64,000 nt of DNA from Rubellimicrobium rubrum (GTDB lineage: Bacteria > Pseudomonadota > Alphaproteobacteria > Rhodobacterales > Rhodobacteraceae), in NCBI RefSeq assembly GCF_006152115.1, contig NZ_VDFU01000005.1, positions 173,696 to 237,695 on the forward strand. Reading direction: 5' to 3'. The position numbers were made by a program, and so were the translations under genes. The notes under the pieces are model-generated. The model was not told the DNA's origin and ran no database searches. It worked only from the letters and a program-made list of their open reading frames with translations. Shown here in pieces: positions 8,771 through 17,384 of the stretch. Positions within the stretch are counted from its first letter, which is position 1. Every line of letters begins with the position of its first letter.

Positions 8771-8798
8771 AAAAAGGCGGCACCCGATGGATGCCGCC
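8771..8798 (-). terminator. Rho-independent terminator of rplM-rpsI
   Basis: Read on the minus strand, GGCGGCATCC pairs with GGGTGCCGCC around a short loop and is followed directly by TTTTT. It lies 26 bases after the rpsI stop. Confidence 0.85.
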
Positions 8799-8823
8799 CC
8801 AATGTGATGACCGTAGAGATGGT

Positions 8824-9318
8824 TCAGCGCTTTGAGAACTGGAAGCTCCGGCGGGCCTTGGCCTTGCCGTACTTCTTACGCTCGACGACCCGGGCGTCAC
8901 GGGTCAGGAACCCGGCTGCCTTGAGGGAGGGGCGCAGCGAGGGATCGTAGAGCTGGAGCGCCTTGGACACGCCGTGCTTGACCGCACCAGCCTGACCCGA
9001 GAGGCCACCGCCAACAACGGTCGCCATGACGTCGAACTGGTCGGAAACGCCCGCCACGGAAAAGGGCTGACGCAGGATCATCTGGAGCACGGGGCGGGCA
9101 AAATAGACCGCCATTTCCTTGCCGTTCACGATCACCTTGCCCGAGCCCGGCTTGATCCAAACACGAGCAATGGCGTTCTTGCGCTTGCCGGTGGCATAGG
9201 CACGGCCGAGAGCATCCCGCATGGGTTCACGTGGTGCCGGGGCGGGCGCAGCGTCGGCAGCGGCCGGCGCAACGGCGGCTTGGGACAGCTGGTCGAAAGA
9301 CCTGATCTGGTCGGCCAT
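8824..9318 (-). CDS. rpsI: 30S ribosomal protein S9
   Basis: S9 contacts 16S rRNA in the head of the small subunit and its C-terminal tail reaches the P-site tRNA. The 164-residue protein ends in the invariant tail [11 protein letters not shown] and has the family core [13 protein letters not shown]. About 35 extra N-terminal residues rich in Ala and Pro precede the core, a form often seen in Rhodobacterales. It is the second gene of the rplM-rpsI operon, one base after the L13 stop. Confidence 0.97.
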   Translation of the reverse strand: MADQIRSFDQLSQAAVAPAAADAAPAPAPREPMRDALGRAYATGKRKNAIARVWIKPGSGKVIVNGKEMAVYFARPVLQMILRQPFSVAGVSDQFDVMATVVGGGLSGQAGAVKHGVSKALQLYDPSLRPSLKAAGFLTRDARVVERKKYGKAKARRSFQFSKR

Positions 9319-9319
9319 A

Positions 9320-9781
9320 TTACGCGGTCCTCGTGTTCTTCGGGTTCATGGACTTCACGTCCAGGACTTCGGGCTGCTGGGCGTTCATGCCATGCTCGAC
9401 TCCCGCGAAAACGCGCAGGTGCGAGAGCTGCTGGCGCGACAGGCGGTTGCGGGGAAGCATGCGGCGGATCGCATTCTCGACCACGCGCTCGGGGTGCTTG
9501 CCCTCAAGGATCTGACCCTTGGTGCGGCTCTTGATGCCACCGGGATGGCCGGTGTGCCAATAGAAGTGCTCTTCCCGCTTGTCGCCGGTGAGCTGCACCT
9601 TGTCGGCGTTGATGATGATCACGTTGTCGCCCATGTCCATGTGGGGCGTGAACGTGGGCTTGTGCTTGCCACGAAGGCGCATCGCGACGATCGTGGCGAG
9701 GCGGCCGAGAACGACGCCTTCGGCGTCGATCAGGATCCACTTCTTCTCGATGTCCGCGGGGGTCGCGGTAAAGGTTTTCAT
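9320..9781 (-). CDS. rplM: 50S ribosomal protein L13
   Basis: L13 is an early-assembling 23S rRNA-binding protein. The 153-residue sequence shows the family hallmarks GRLAT near the N-terminus, [19 protein letters not shown] and [27 protein letters not shown] at 9781 matches the usual L13 N-terminus; the frame is open further upstream but has no homologous sequence there. It pairs with rpsI as in nearly all bacteria. Confidence 0.97.
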   Translation of the reverse strand: MKTFTATPADIEKKWILIDAEGVVLGRLATIVAMRLRGKHKPTFTPHMDMGDNVIIINADKVQLTGDKREEHFYWHTGHPGGIKSRTKGQILEGKHPERVVENAIRRMLPRNRLSRQQLSHLRVFAGVEHGMNAQQPEVLDVKSMNPKNTRTA

Positions 9782-9913
9782 CGGGGTGTCCCAGGATTGA
9801 AGGCGGGGTGGACCCCGCGTCGGAATGCCGGGGTTATACCCGTTCGACACCCGAGGTCAACATCGGCCTGGAACTTAGTTTATAAGCAAATCAATGCCTT
9901 AGGCTTTGTGGTA

Positions 9914-10345
9914 TCATGATACCGCGGACGACGCTGGCGGGATCGAGTAGGTTAGGTTGGCCCTGGCGACCAGAAGCCCTGAGCCCTCGGAGAGGATGCG
10001 TGTATCGACGACCACAAGGCTCCGGCCCAGTTTCAGGATCGTCGCTTCGCACAGAAGATCCCGGTTGGCTGCCGGTTTCCGAAGAAAATCGATGCCAGCG
10101 TTGGTGGTGACTGTTAGCGCGCGAGGACCGATGCGCGACAGGATCACGCAGTAAGCGGCCACATCGGCCAGCATGAAGATCGCCGGTCCTCCGACCGTAC
10201 CACCCGGCCGCAGATGCCGATCCGACGCCAAGAGGCGCATCGTGAGCCGGTCGATGTCCAGGCCGTCGATGCGGACGTCACCCGCCACCTGCTGAAACTC
10301 GCGAGCCAAGAAGACCTGCAACGCCTCGATGTCCATTAGGAGCAT
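9914..10345 (-). CDS. PaaI-type hotdog-fold thioesterase
   Basis: The 143-residue protein has the hotdog active-site segment HLRPGGTVGGPAIFMLADVAAY and a following strand pattern (VTTNAGIDFLRKPAANRDLLCEATILKLGRSLVVVDTRI) typical of PaaI/YbgC acyl-CoA thioesterases. These hydrolyse acyl-CoA or aryl-CoA thioesters in the cytoplasm. The start is either ATG 10345 or ATG 10336; neither has a good ribosome-binding site. The first lies three bases after the M32 peptidase stop, so translational coupling to that gene is likely. Confidence 0.8.
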   Translation of the reverse strand: MLLMDIEALQVFLAREFQQVAGDVRIDGLDIDRLTMRLLASDRHLRPGGTVGGPAIFMLADVAAYCVILSRIGPRALTVTTNAGIDFLRKPAANRDLLCEATILKLGRSLVVVDTRILSEGSGLLVARANLTYSIPPASSAVS

Positions 10346-10348
10346 CGG

Positions 10349-11818
10349 TCAGGCCAGGTACAGCGATCCGAACTTCGTTTCCAGATAGTCCAGAAGCGGC
10401 CCTTCGCTTGGCCCGCCTCCGATTGCATCGGCCACCGTGTCACGCGGTTCCCGAAGGCCGCCGTGCCTCTGAAGGCGATCGCGAAGCCACTGGACGGCCC
10501 CGCTCGCATCGCCGCGCGCCAGGTCGCCATCAAGGTCGGGCAGCGCGCGTCGCATCGCGTCGTGGAGGCAGCCTGCATAGACGTTGCCGAGGCTGTAGGT
10601 CGGGAAGTAGCCGAACAGTCCCACGGACCAATGAACATCCTGAAGAAGGCCATGCGACGGTCGATCCACTGGCCGGCCGAAATCGGCCAGGAAGCGGTCG
10701 TTCCAGGCCGCCTCGAGTTCCTGCACCTGGAGGTCGCCGCGCATCAGAGCCTGTTCCAGATCGAACCGGAGAAGGACGTGAAGGTTGTACTGAACTTCGT
10801 CCGCCTCGGTCCGGATGAAGCCTGGCGAAACACGGTTGATGGCGCGGTAGAACGCGTCCTCGCCGTCGATTCCGAAATCGCCGAAGATGTCCCGCATGCG
10901 GCCATACAGCCAGCCGGTGAAGGCACGGGACCGGCCAAGCTGGTTCTCGTAGATCCGGCTCTGGCTTTCATGGACCCCCATCGATGCGCCCTGCCCGAGC
11001 GGAGTCAGGAAATGCGCGCTATCGATCCCCTGCTCGTAAGTGGCGTGACCGACCTCATGGATCGTGGAGTAGATGCAGTTGAACGGATCGGCCGGATTGG
11101 TCCGCGTCGTGATGCGGACGTCCAGCCCGCTGCCCGACGAGAAGGGGTGGACCGCCTTATCCAGGCGCCCGCGTGTGAAATCGTAACCGAAGGCCCTGGC
11201 GCAGACATCGGCAAGGATCATCTGCCCCTCTTCCGGAAAGATGCCGGTCAGTTGCGCGGGCTCCGGCGCGGACAGGACCCGGTCACGAAGGGCGACAAGA
11301 CGCGGCCGCAACGCCGTGAACATCGCGGTCAGTTCAGATGACGTGGTGCCGGGCTCGTATCCTTCCAGAAGGGCATCGTAGACGTCGGCGCCCTCGCCAA
11401 GCGCCGCCCCCTCTTCGCGACGAAGGGCCACGACCTCGGACAGGATGGGAAGAAAGCCTGCCACATCCTCGTTCGCGCGGGCCTCAGCCCAGATCCCCTG
11501 AGCTCGCGATGTCACCCGCGCCAACTCGGACGCAAGCCGCGCGGGAACGCGGCGGCTGCGCTCGAAGGACCGGCGGATATGCCTCAGGTTGGCTGCTGCC
11601 ACATCGTCCGGTGCCACCGCATGCTCCAGCCAGTCGCCCAGCCGTTGATCGGTCCGGCGGGCGTGTAGCACGGTCTCCAACGCCCCCATCTCCTCCGCAC
11701 GCTGGGCGGCAGCGCCGGATGGCATCATCGTCTCCTGATCCCAGCCGAGACGGCCCATGACCTGGGCCAGGGCTTCGGTCTCCCGCTGAAACGCCATAAG
11801 GTCTGAATAAGCGGTCAT
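10349..11818 (-). CDS. Carboxypeptidase Taq-type metallopeptidase (M32)
   Basis: M32 carboxypeptidases remove C-terminal residues using a zinc or cobalt ion. The 489-residue protein carries the metal-binding HEVGH motif (residues 254-258) inside YSTIHEVGHATYEQG, along with the family segments HPFSSG and GESQSR-like MGVHESQSRIYENQ. The frame stays open far upstream, but MTAYSDLMAFQRETEAL at 11818 matches the usual N-terminus and length (about 490-500). The start overlaps the ctaA stop by four bases, and the gene is followed by a thioesterase gene. Confidence 0.92.
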   Translation of the reverse strand: MTAYSDLMAFQRETEALAQVMGRLGWDQETMMPSGAAAQRAEEMGALETVLHARRTDQRLGDWLEHAVAPDDVAAANLRHIRRSFERSRRVPARLASELARVTSRAQGIWAEARANEDVAGFLPILSEVVALRREEGAALGEGADVYDALLEGYEPGTTSSELTAMFTALRPRLVALRDRVLSAPEPAQLTGIFPEEGQMILADVCARAFGYDFTRGRLDKAVHPFSSGSGLDVRITTRTNPADPFNCIYSTIHEVGHATYEQGIDSAHFLTPLGQGASMGVHESQSRIYENQLGRSRAFTGWLYGRMRDIFGDFGIDGEDAFYRAINRVSPGFIRTEADEVQYNLHVLLRFDLEQALMRGDLQVQELEAAWNDRFLADFGRPVDRPSHGLLQDVHWSVGLFGYFPTYSLGNVYAGCLHDAMRRALPDLDGDLARGDASGAVQWLRDRLQRHGGLREPRDTVADAIGGGPSEGPLLDYLETKFGSLYLA

Positions 11819-12957
11819 GCTCGCCCCCGGATAGTCGTGGCAACAGGATAGCGGGCCAAGAACCGGCCCCGGACAACCAAGGTCCAAAGCAGAATCGCGC
11901 CCGCCTGGTGGGTGATGGCGACATGGAGTTGGGCCATGCTGAGCACAGCCCAGACCCCTAGAACGACCTGAATGGCGACGGCGCCCAGAACCCAATGAAA
12001 GGCCGTCCGGGTGGCCGGATGGGGAGACCGTCGCGCACGGAGCCAAACCACGACGGCAAGCAGCGCGACCGCATATCCAGTCATGCGATGGATGAACTGC
12101 ACGAGACCCGGGTTCTCGAAGAAGTTGCGCCAGATCGGCTCTATGCTCAGGGGCTCGGGCGGCAGGAAGCCCCCTGCCATGTCGGGCCAAGTCGGATAGG
12201 CCCGGCCCGCGTCGATGCCTGCCACAAGGGCCCCGAGGATGATCTGAAGGAAAGACAGGTGCATGAGGCCCGTCGCACCCGCGAACAGACGTCGCTCGGT
12301 CTGACGACGCGCCGTGAGCAGTTCCGTGTCACGCCGCCCAAGGAGCAATGCGAACCAAGTGATCAGGCCAAGGATCGCAAAAGCTAGGCCCAGATGCGTG
12401 GCCAAACGATAGGACGCAACCGAGGTCATGCCGTCCTGCAGTCCGGAATGCACCATCCACCAGCCCACGACCCCCTGAAGGCCGATCAGCACCCCCACCA
12501 TCAGCAGGCGCTGGGTCCAGCCTGCGGTCAGACGCCTTGCCACCAAAAAGCCCAGAAAGCCCCCGATGAACACCAATCCGATAACCCGGCCCAACAGCCT
12601 GTGGCCCCATTCCCACCAGTAGATCTGCTGGAACTCGGGCATGGTCATGCCCTTGTTCATCAACTCGTACTGCGGAGATGCCCTGTACAGGTCGAACTCG
12701 GCCTGCCAGTCCGACGCGGACATCGGGGGTATCGTCCCTGTCACCAGATCCCAACGGGTGATGGACAGGCCCGAATCCGTCAACCGGGTCAGACCGCCGA
12801 CAAGGATCATGACCACGACCAGCGCAAACAGCGCGATGAGCCACAGGCGCAGCCACCGTCGGGAATCGGAACGCCCCCGATCGATGGCGCCCGTGACGGT
12901 TGCCGGCCTTTGGACGGTTCCCACTTCCTCGAAAATTGCGCGCGGCTTCGTTGCCAT
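11815..12957 (-). CDS. ctaA: Haem A synthase (CtaA/Cox15)
   Basis: CtaA oxidises the C8 methyl group of haem O to the formyl group of haem A, the cofactor of aa3-type cytochrome oxidases. The 380-residue inner-membrane protein has eight predicted membrane spans. It shows the Cox15 landmarks VGGLTRLTDSGLSI, EWGHRLLGRVIG with a haem-ligand His, ATHLGLA, FIHRMTGY and AITHQAGA. The MATKPRAIF start at 12957 is preferred; an ATG four codons upstream is possible. It shares a four-base overlap with the M32 peptidase gene. Confidence 0.94.
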   Translation of the reverse strand: MATKPRAIFEEVGTVQRPATVTGAIDRGRSDSRRWLRLWLIALFALVVVMILVGGLTRLTDSGLSITRWDLVTGTIPPMSASDWQAEFDLYRASPQYELMNKGMTMPEFQQIYWWEWGHRLLGRVIGLVFIGGFLGFLVARRLTAGWTQRLLMVGVLIGLQGVVGWWMVHSGLQDGMTSVASYRLATHLGLAFAILGLITWFALLLGRRDTELLTARRQTERRLFAGATGLMHLSFLQIILGALVAGIDAGRAYPTWPDMAGGFLPPEPLSIEPIWRNFFENPGLVQFIHRMTGYAVALLAVVVWLRARRSPHPATRTAFHWVLGAVAIQVVLGVWAVLSMAQLHVAITHQAGAILLWTLVVRGRFLARYPVATTIRGRA

Positions 12958-13060
12958 CCTGTCCCCCATCGGTCGGCGCGGGTCTAAGCTCCGGAGAAGA
13001 GCCCTTCAAGGCTGCTGCCCAAGCGCCCGTCGCACCCTTTGCGGGATATGGTCGTTACAT

Positions 13061-13813
13061 TCAGGATCTGCTGGCCCAGCGGACCATCTGTCGCAGGACC
13101 CCGTGCAGCGTCTGAACGTCCTGCCCGGTCAACGGCATGCGGCTCCAAAGATTGCGGAGCGAGAGTTTCATGCTGTCGGCCTTGTGGTCTGGAAAGAAGA
13201 AGCCTGCCTCCGTGAGCCGCTCCTCGTAGTGGCGTGCCAAGTGATCGATCTCGAGCGCAGTGGCCGGCTGCGTTCCAGCCATCTGTTCGCGGATGGCGAC
13301 GACATCGTGCATGGCTCGCCGCCATTCATAGGCTACCAGCAGCACGCATTGCGCCAGGTTAAGGGAGGAAAACTCCGGGTTCAGGTCCACGGTGATGATG
13401 GCGTTGGCCCGCGCCACGTCCTCGTTCTCCAGCCCTGCGCGTTCGGGCCCAAAAAGGCAGGCCACCCGCTCCCCCTGCCCGACGCGGCGGGCCATGTCCC
13501 GGGCCGCCTCCTCGGGCGAGAAGACGGTCTTGGTCAGGTCGCGTGGCCGAGCAGTCGTCGCATAGACGTAGTGGCAGTCCTCGACGGCTCCGAGCAGGTC
13601 CGGTGATACCTGGGCGGCGTCGAGCACCCGGCCGGCCCCGGAGGCCATGGCAACGGCGCGGGGATTGGGCCAGCCGTCGCGCGGATCGACCAGCCTCATA
13701 CGGCTCAGCCCGAAGTTCCACATCGCACGGGCGGCAGACCCCACATTCTCACCCATCTGAGGGCGGACGAGGACGAAGGCGGGTTCAGTGAATCCTTGCA
13801 TGTTTCGCTGCAT
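13061..13813 (-). CDS. trmJ: TrmJ/SpoU-type tRNA or rRNA 2'-O-methyltransferase
   Basis: SPOUT enzymes of this group methylate the ribose 2'-OH of tRNA residue 32 (TrmJ) or of rRNA. The 250-residue protein shows the three SPOUT motifs: NVGSAARAMWNFG near the N-terminus, LFGPERAGLENEDV in the knot, and NPEFSSLNLAQCVLLVAYE. The length (E. coli TrmJ has 246 residues) and the C-terminal extension fit TrmJ better than TrmL. ATG at 13813 has GGAGG nine bases upstream; ATG 13801 is an alternative. The precise RNA target is inferred. Confidence 0.85.
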   Translation of the reverse strand: MQRNMQGFTEPAFVLVRPQMGENVGSAARAMWNFGLSRMRLVDPRDGWPNPRAVAMASGAGRVLDAAQVSPDLLGAVEDCHYVYATTARPRDLTKTVFSPEEAARDMARRVGQGERVACLFGPERAGLENEDVARANAIITVDLNPEFSSLNLAQCVLLVAYEWRRAMHDVVAIREQMAGTQPATALEIDHLARHYEERLTEAGFFFPDHKADSMKLSLRNLWSRMPLTGQDVQTLHGVLRQMVRWASRS

Positions 13814-13909
13814 AGGAGGCTGCCTCCACCGAGGCAAGCCGAGAGGGCGCCGCTTGCAAACCGGAACGGCCTGGCTACAAGCCCCGCAACCACGCCCGAG
13901 AGGACCATC

Positions 13910-14533
13910 ATGACCGACGCCCGCGACAGGCCGCAGATCACTCTCGTCACTCCGCCCGAACTGGAGTTGTCCTCCTTTCCGGACCTCCTGGCCCGCTGCC
14001 TGGACGAGCGTCCGGTGGCTTGCCTCCGCCTTTCCCTGTCCACCCGCGACGAGGAACGGATCTCGCGTGCGGCAGATGCGCTCCGCGAGGTTGCGCATGC
14101 CCGTGACATCCCCATGGTGCTGGAGAACCATGTTCTGCTGACTCGGCAGCTCGGCCTGGATGGCGTGCACTTGAACGATGCCGCGCGATCGGTGCGCAAG
14201 GTTCGCAAGGAGCTTGGGGACGACGCCATCGTCGGGGCGTTCTGCGGCCTGTCGCGGCATGACGGCATGACGGCCGGCGAGCTCGGCGCGGATTACGTGA
14301 GCTTCGGTCCGGCTGGCGCAACGCCTTTGGGTGACGGCCGGCGCGCCGAGCGCGAGATCTTCGAGTGGTGGTCCGAGATGATCGAGATCCCAGTCATTGC
14401 CGAAGGTGCCTTGGACGAGGATCTGGTGCGGGCGTTGTCACCGGTGACCGACTTCTTCGCCTTCGGAGCGGAGATATGGGACTCCGGCGATCCGGTCGCC
14501 CGCTTCAGGACCTTGAACGATGCCATCGGTTGA
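13910..14533 (+). CDS. ThiE/TenI-like protein (divergent thiamine-phosphate synthase family)
   Basis: The 207-residue protein has the TIM-barrel layout of ThiE: LRLSLSTRDEE, LDGVHLNDAARSVR, DAIVGAFCGLSRHDGMTAGELGADYVSFGP and FFAFGAEIW. ThiE joins hydroxymethylpyrimidine diphosphate to thiazole phosphate. Several usual ThiE residues after GADYV-GP (the T-TK segment) are replaced here by AGATPLGDG, so it may not be a true synthase. The last 96 bases of the gene overlap, in antisense, the 3' end of olsA. Confidence 0.7.
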   Translation: MTDARDRPQITLVTPPELELSSFPDLLARCLDERPVACLRLSLSTRDEERISRAADALREVAHARDIPMVLENHVLLTRQLGLDGVHLNDAARSVRKVRKELGDDAIVGAFCGLSRHDGMTAGELGADYVSFGPAGATPLGDGRRAEREIFEWWSEMIEIPVIAEGALDEDLVRALSPVTDFFAFGAEIWDSGDPVARFRTLNDAIG

Positions 14534-15364
14534 GATCTGCTCCTCACGTCCCGGTAGCGCGCCGCGCACGCTGGCCTCGGCCTCAGCCGCAAGGCTCTTG
14601 CGTTCACGTCCGGCGACCGGGATCGGCGCGTGATATGTGACATGCACGACCCCGCGATGGCTGGCTGCCAGCACCGCCAGGGCATGAGGCCCGAAATCCA
14701 TGCTGCCATACCACGCGTAGAACCGAGGGTCTTGGCCCAAGGGCGCCTCGTACCAAAGAGTGACCGGCTGGAGCGTGAGGTCATCCGGCAGATCTTTGGA
14801 CAGCAGGCCGGCCAGGAGCGACGGCTTGAACGGCAGCACGCGACGATTGTCGGTGGACGTGCCCTCGGGAAACAGGGCGATCGTCTGACCAGCCGCAACG
14901 CGGTCAGACAGCGCGCGAGCTTGAGCCGTGACCTCCCCCCGGGCCTCGCGGCGGATGAACAGGGTTCCCGTGGCCCGGGCCAGGTGGCCGATCCCAGGCC
15001 AAGCAGCAACCTCAGACTTTGAGACGAACACCAGACGCTGGCGAGAGTTCAACACCAGAATATCCAGCCATGAAGAGTGGTTGGCCAGGATCGCGCCCGG
15101 ACCCCTGATCGGTTCGCCGACGACACGGACCCGCAATCCTATGAACCTGAGCGAGCACCGGCAGACCAAAACCGTGACGAAGGATGTCACCGGCCGCCGG
15201 CTTTGGCATAGCGGCAGCTCGACGAAGCGCACCAGGATCGAGAGAAGCAGACCGAGGCTCAGCACGATCAGAAGCGGCATGGCCCTTAGACCTGCCCGGA
15301 CAAGCCCCGCAGTGCCGGGTCGCTGAGGCTCCAGCACCGGGCTCCCCTGCCACGTGGGGCTCAC
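14438..15364 (-). CDS. olsA: 1-acyl-glycerol-3-phosphate / lyso-ornithine lipid acyltransferase (PlsC family), OlsA
   Basis: The 308-residue protein has the HX4D acyltransferase motif (NHSSWLD, His96 to Asp101) and the FPEGT block (165-169), with an N-terminal membrane segment (PLLIVLSLGLLLSILV). The gene is four-base coupled behind an OlsB-like gene. That pairing identifies it as OlsA, which adds the second, ester-linked fatty acid to lyso-ornithine lipid. Some OlsA proteins also make phosphatidic acid. Ornithine lipids are common membrane lipids in this group and matter under phosphate limitation. The 3' end runs 96 bases into the convergent ThiE-like gene. Confidence 0.85.
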   Translation of the reverse strand: MSPTWQGSPVLEPQRPGTAGLVRAGLRAMPLLIVLSLGLLLSILVRFVELPLCQSRRPVTSFVTVLVCRCSLRFIGLRVRVVGEPIRGPGAILANHSSWLDILVLNSRQRLVFVSKSEVAAWPGIGHLARATGTLFIRREARGEVTAQARALSDRVAAGQTIALFPEGTSTDNRRVLPFKPSLLAGLLSKDLPDDLTLQPVTLWYEAPLGQDPRFYAWYGSMDFGPHALAVLAASHRGVVHVTYHAPIPVAGRERKSLAAEAEASVRGALPGREEQISTDGIVQGPEAGDRIAGVPYLRSEGEEVGHR

Positions 15365-16122
15365 GCCCTCTCGCCGGCATAAAGGGCGCGGGACGTCGCC
15401 GTGAGCCGGGCGGTGTCCAGCACCATGCAGACATCGACACAGTTAAAGGCCGGGTCGTGAAACGCCCCTTCTCCCACTAACCCGCCTAGCCGCAGGTAAG
15501 CCTTGACGAGCGACGGGGTCCTCAGGATCGCTTCGCGCCGGTCGACATGTTTGGGCTGGATAATCGGAACAGCGAATGGCCTGCGGGATTGTGGCCGCAG
15601 GGACTCGGGCGCAAGATGCTGTTGCCAAAGATTGGTGAGCGGCTTAGCCAGTGAGGTAGGATCGTCGAAGGGAAACGAGGCGAGGCCGAACAGGATCTCG
15701 GCGCCTTCGTCAGCGACGACGCCGGCGACTCCCTGCCAAAGCCGCTGCATGGCACCGCCACCGCGATACTCGGGATGAAGGCATGTTCGCCCGATCTCCA
15801 GTAGGACCCGACCGCTCTTGCGCAGGGCGAACAAGTCGAACTCCTCCTCGCTGGCGAACCGGCCGGCCTTGCGCGCGCCCTCGACAGTCAAGACTCGCGT
15901 CGTGCCGACGACCCGGTTGTCTCGCAGCGTATCCAGCAGAAGCAGGTGCCGGCAGTGCTGGTCGAAGCGGTCGGCCTCGATGCCCCTTCCTACATCGGTC
16001 TGATCGCCTCCGCGGCCGCCCATCTCGGTCACGAATACGGAGAAGCGGAGAGTTTGGGCCGATGCGATCTCAGGCTTGGTCTCGGCGATACGCAGAGCCA
16101 AAGGGGACATGTGTTGCGACAT
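15361..16122 (-). CDS. olsB: Ornithine-acyl[acyl carrier protein] N-acyltransferase OlsB
   Basis: OlsB forms the amide bond between ornithine and a 3-hydroxy fatty acyl-ACP, giving lyso-ornithine lipid. The 253-residue GNAT-fold protein has the family patterns LRFSVFVTEMGG near the N-terminus, RFDQHCRHLLLLD, VLLEIGRTCLHPEYRGG and FGLASFPFDD. The gene comes first in the olsBA pair and ends inside the olsA start. ATG 16122 or the in-frame ATG four codons later are both possible starts. Confidence 0.88.
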   Translation of the reverse strand: MSQHMSPLALRIAETKPEIASAQTLRFSVFVTEMGGRGGDQTDVGRGIEADRFDQHCRHLLLLDTLRDNRVVGTTRVLTVEGARKAGRFASEEEFDLFALRKSGRVLLEIGRTCLHPEYRGGGAMQRLWQGVAGVVADEGAEILFGLASFPFDDPTSLAKPLTNLWQQHLAPESLRPQSRRPFAVPIIQPKHVDRREAILRTPSLVKAYLRLGGLVGEGAFHDPAFNCVDVCMVLDTARLTATSRALYAGERA

Positions 16123-16205
16123 TCGGACGTAAGCTTCCGCTGTTCGGCTGGATCGGATTAAGAGGGCGTTAACTCTTTGACAACCAACCTGGGGTAGAAC
16201 ATGCC

Positions 16206-16230
16206 GGCCCGGCTAATGGATGGCCGGGCC
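16206..16230 (-). terminator. Hairpin terminator overlapping the DUF3553 stop codon
   Basis: GGCCCGGC and GCCGGGCC form an 8-bp perfect stem around a nine-base loop that contains the TAG stop of the DUF3553 gene (minus strand). There is no long U-tract. Confidence 0.55.
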
Positions 16231-16407
16231 AAGCGAGACAAGGGTCAGTGGGATGCGCGTGCCGTCGAAGACGACCTTACCGGCTTCCGGAAAGTTGACG
16301 GTGATGCGCTGACCCACGACCGACTGGACCTGACCCGTCCCCCATTCAGGGTGATCAGGGTGAGTCACCAGCATGCCGGGTGCCAGGATCGCATTCAGAT
16401 CGGCCAT
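16213..16407 (-). CDS. DUF3553 small protein
   Basis: The 64-residue protein (APGMLVTHPDHPEWGTGQVQ, then TVNFPEAGKVVFDG) matches the short DUF3553 family of alphaproteobacteria. The fold resembles CarD/Tudor-like beta-barrel sequences, with a VxHPxHPEWGxGQVQ opening. No biochemical role is established to my knowledge. It is transcribed away from chpT, its start lying 68 bases from the chpT start, so the two share a short divergent promoter region. Confidence 0.85.
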   Translation of the reverse strand: MADLNAILAPGMLVTHPDHPEWGTGQVQSVVGQRITVNFPEAGKVVFDGTRIPLTLVSLGPAIH

Positions 16408-16474
16408 GGATGCTCCCGGTTTTCTAGAAGGACCGCATCACTCGGTGCGGCACAACGGAAAGGTGCATCGCTCG

Positions 16475-17098
16475 ATGCCTGAAGTCCACTCCCTCCCGAA
16501 AGAGGGTCCCGGCGACACAGATCTGACGGCTCTCCTTGCAGCCCGAATCTGCCATGACCTGACCAGCCCCCTTGGTGCCATCGCCAACGGTGTCGAGCTT
16601 CTGGCTCTGGCCGGGCTTGAGACGTCGCCAGAGATGCAATTGATCGCGCAAAGCGTGGAAAGCGCGAACGCGCGGCTCCGGTTCTTCCGCCTGGCATTCG
16701 GTCTGGCAGGCCGCCAAGGGATCGGCAGCGCCGAGGTGACGCGGATCCTTGCTGCCCTGTCCCGCACAGGACGGATCGTCTACGACTGGAGCGTCACCGG
16801 CGATGTGCCCCGCGACGAGGTCAAGGCCGTTTTCCTTCTGCTCCAGTGTCTGGAATCCGCCATGCCGACCGGCGGACGGATTCGGGTGGCCCGTCAACTG
16901 GACGCTTGGGATCTGACTGCCGAGGGAGGCCGCCTCAGGGTCGATCCGATGGTCTGGGACTCCGTGCGGGAGCAGCGCGGGACCCCTCCTGCGGCGTCAG
17001 CCCTCGTGCAGTTTCCTCTGCTTGCAGGCGTGCTGGACAGGCTCGGTCGCAACGTGACCCTGGATTACGATGGGGACCGGATCACCGTGCGCATGTGA
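16475..17098 (+). CDS. chpT: Histidine phosphotransferase ChpT
   Basis: ChpT relays phosphate from the hybrid kinase CckA to CtrA and CpdR in alphaproteobacteria. In Rhodobacterales this pathway controls motility, gene transfer agents and related traits. The 207-residue protein has the phospho-accepting helix AARICHDLTSPLGAIANG (His27), a DHp-like four-helix bundle and a degenerate ATPase-like C-terminal domain, as in PF10090. I used ATG 16475; an in-frame GTG four codons upstream is an alternative, and neither has a strong ribosome-binding site. Confidence 0.88.
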   Translation: MPEVHSLPKEGPGDTDLTALLAARICHDLTSPLGAIANGVELLALAGLETSPEMQLIAQSVESANARLRFFRLAFGLAGRQGIGSAEVTRILAALSRTGRIVYDWSVTGDVPRDEVKAVFLLLQCLESAMPTGGRIRVARQLDAWDLTAEGGRLRVDPMVWDSVREQRGTPPAASALVQFPLLAGVLDRLGRNVTLDYDGDRITVRM

Positions 17099-17384
17099 TC
17101 CCCAAGCGCCGCTGTGAGACGGCGTGTCTGGCGGGCGAGGCTGCCTTTCGCAGCTTCTACCCGTGAGCACGACTGCCCTGACGAACCAGGGTTGCACGTA
17201 CGAGTTGTGCAGGACGCAGGCAGGTAGACGATCACCTTCGAAGCAAAGGGACGAGTGACTCAAGGCGGGGAGCCGCGATCCCGTCGGGCCTCTGGTCTCG
17301 TCGGCGCTCCCGCCCTTAGTCCGGCCTCTACGAGCAGTCTTCGACTGCCAAAGATCGAATGTCTTCGGAGTCCGTGGCGGCGCA

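Noticed and set aside
11819..12190. N-terminal extension of the M32 peptidase to 12190
   Set aside because: The extra 124 residues overlap ctaA in another frame and have no homology to the family; the ATG at 11818 gives the usual length.
17099..17384. Hidden gene or RNA between chpT and proA
   Set aside because: About 285 bases with no frame that has a start, ribosome-binding site and plausible codon use, and no clear RNA structure beyond short hairpins.
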